Shown here in pieces: positions 14,798-15,368 of a stretch of DNA of 15,368 nucleotides. The DNA is from Acidothermaceae bacterium (GTDB taxonomy: Bacteria; Actinomycetota; Actinomycetes; Acidothermales; Acidothermaceae): the NCBI GenBank assembly GCA_025925185.1, contig JAICLV010000050.1, forward strand, positions 1 through 15,368, written 5' to 3'. Made by a program: the position numbers and the translations under genes. Each line of letters begins with the position of its first letter. Positions within the stretch are counted from its first letter, which is position 1. The notes beneath the pieces were generated by a model. It did no database searches. It was not told the origin of the DNA and saw only the letters and a program-made list of their open reading frames with translations.

Positions 14798-15112
14798 GTG
14801 TACGCGATCGTCCGCAGCGGCGGCAGGCAGCACAAGGTGGCCGTCGGCGACGTCGTCGAGATCGACCGGGTCGACGGTGAGCCGGGCGCCATGCTGACGC
14901 TTCCCGCGCTCCTCGTGGTCGACGGCGCGAACGTCACCACCGACGTGAAGGCCCTTGGCGCCGTCACGGTGACCGCCGAGGTGGTCGACCACACCAAGGG
15001 CCCCAAGATCACGATCCTCAAGTACAAGAACAAGACCGGCTACCGCAAGCGGCAGGGCCACCGTCAGCGCCACAGTCGCGTGAAGGTGACCGGCATCGAG
15101 ACCGGGAAGTAG
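14798..15112 (+). CDS. rplU: 50S ribosomal protein L21
   Basis: 104 residues, the normal length for bL21, a 23S rRNA-binding protein of the large subunit. It starts [18 protein letters not shown], has the family's [18 protein letters not shown] segment and the basic [13 protein letters not shown] end. Translation starts at GTG 14798 with AGGAG (14787-14791) 6 nt upstream. It is first in the rplU-rpmA operon and is separated from its usual neighbour rne by the whole CODH locus. Confidence 0.98.
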   Translation: MYAIVRSGGRQHKVAVGDVVEIDRVDGEPGAMLTLPALLVVDGANVTTDVKALGAVTVTAEVVDHTKGPKITILKYKNKTGYRKRQGHRQRHSRVKVTGIETGK

Positions 15113-15123
15113 GGCCGTATCGC

Positions 15124-15368
15124 ATGGCACACAAGAAGGGCGCGTCGTCCAGCCGCAACGGCCGCGACTCCAACGCGCAGCGGCTCGGCGTCAAGCGGTT
15201 CGGTGGCCAGCAGGTCAACGCCGGCGAGATCATCGTCCGGCAGCGCGGCACCCACTTCCACCCCGGCCTTGGCGTCGGCCGCGGTGACGACGACACCCTG
15301 TTCGCGCTGGTGGCTGGGAAGGTCCAGTTCGCTCGCTTCCGCGGCCGCCGTGCGGTGAACATCGTGCC
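15124..15368 (+). CDS. rpmA: 50S ribosomal protein L27, 3' end outside window
   Basis: First 81 codons of bL27, which reaches the peptidyl-transferase centre with its N-terminal tail. It starts [20 protein letters not shown] and continues with the conserved [20 protein letters not shown] and GTHFHPG segments. There is no N-terminal cleavage extension of the Firmicutes type. The ATG at 15124 follows the rplU stop by 11 bp, with only a weak AGGG ribosome site. The window ends a few codons before the expected stop. Confidence 0.98.
   Translation, partial: MAHKKGASSSRNGRDSNAQRLGVKRFGGQQVNAGEIIVRQRGTHFHPGLGVGRGDDDTLFALVAGKVQFARFRGRRAVNIV

Noticed and set aside
13735..15033. 432-codon minus-strand frame across the lipoprotein and rplU
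   Set aside because: It runs antisense through rplU and out of frame through the lipoprotein, with skewed composition.

Overview
The window is high-GC DNA with tightly packed genes and many GTG starts. It carries an actinobacterial RNase E/G and the ribosomal pair rplU-rpmA. It most likely comes from the chromosome of an actinomycete (Actinomycetota); genus cannot be told from the sequence. Between the two housekeeping blocks lies an aerobic carbon monoxide dehydrogenase (CODH, cox) locus of about 11-12 kb.

Layout. 1-2327 (+): RNase E/G, whose start lies upstream of the window. 2445-2669 (+): a 74-residue protein with a single C2H2-like zinc-finger pattern. 2681-6360 (-), read right to left: lysR-type regulator, coxG, a CtaG-family membrane protein, and a full-length XdhC/CoxI-family factor. 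6367-6497: the lysR/coxM intergenic region, with two similar inverted repeats 64 bp apart. 6498-12074 (+): coxM, coxS, coxL, an XdhC protein fused to a YHS metal-binding domain, and coxD (MoxR-type AAA+ ATPase); three successive junctions are 4-bp ATGA overlaps. 12061-14630 (-), read right to left: a secreted YVTN beta-propeller lipoprotein and coxE (von Willebrand A protein), which runs tail-to-tail into coxD with a 14-bp overlap. 14631-14797: rplU promoter and leader. 14798-15368 (+): rplU and the 5' part of rpmA. There is no gene-free stretch over 300 bases, and no tRNA, rRNA, CRISPR or transposase was seen.

How it works together. CoxM (FAD), CoxS (two [2Fe-2S]) and CoxL (Mo-Cu, form I by its AYxCSFR motif and by the M-S-L gene order) form the enzyme that oxidises CO to CO2. 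CoxD with CoxE is the known type of ATPase/VWA maturation pair for the Mo-S-Cu site, and XdhC proteins handle the molybdenum cofactor. CoxG is a membrane-anchored SRPBCC protein thought to link CODH to the membrane and quinone pool. The locus also holds two copper- or metal-related proteins, a CtaG-family membrane protein and an XdhC-YHS fusion. This suggests, as inference only, a dedicated metal-supply branch for the Mo-Cu enzyme or its terminal oxidase. Regulation is probably by the divergent LysR protein acting on the twin repeats.
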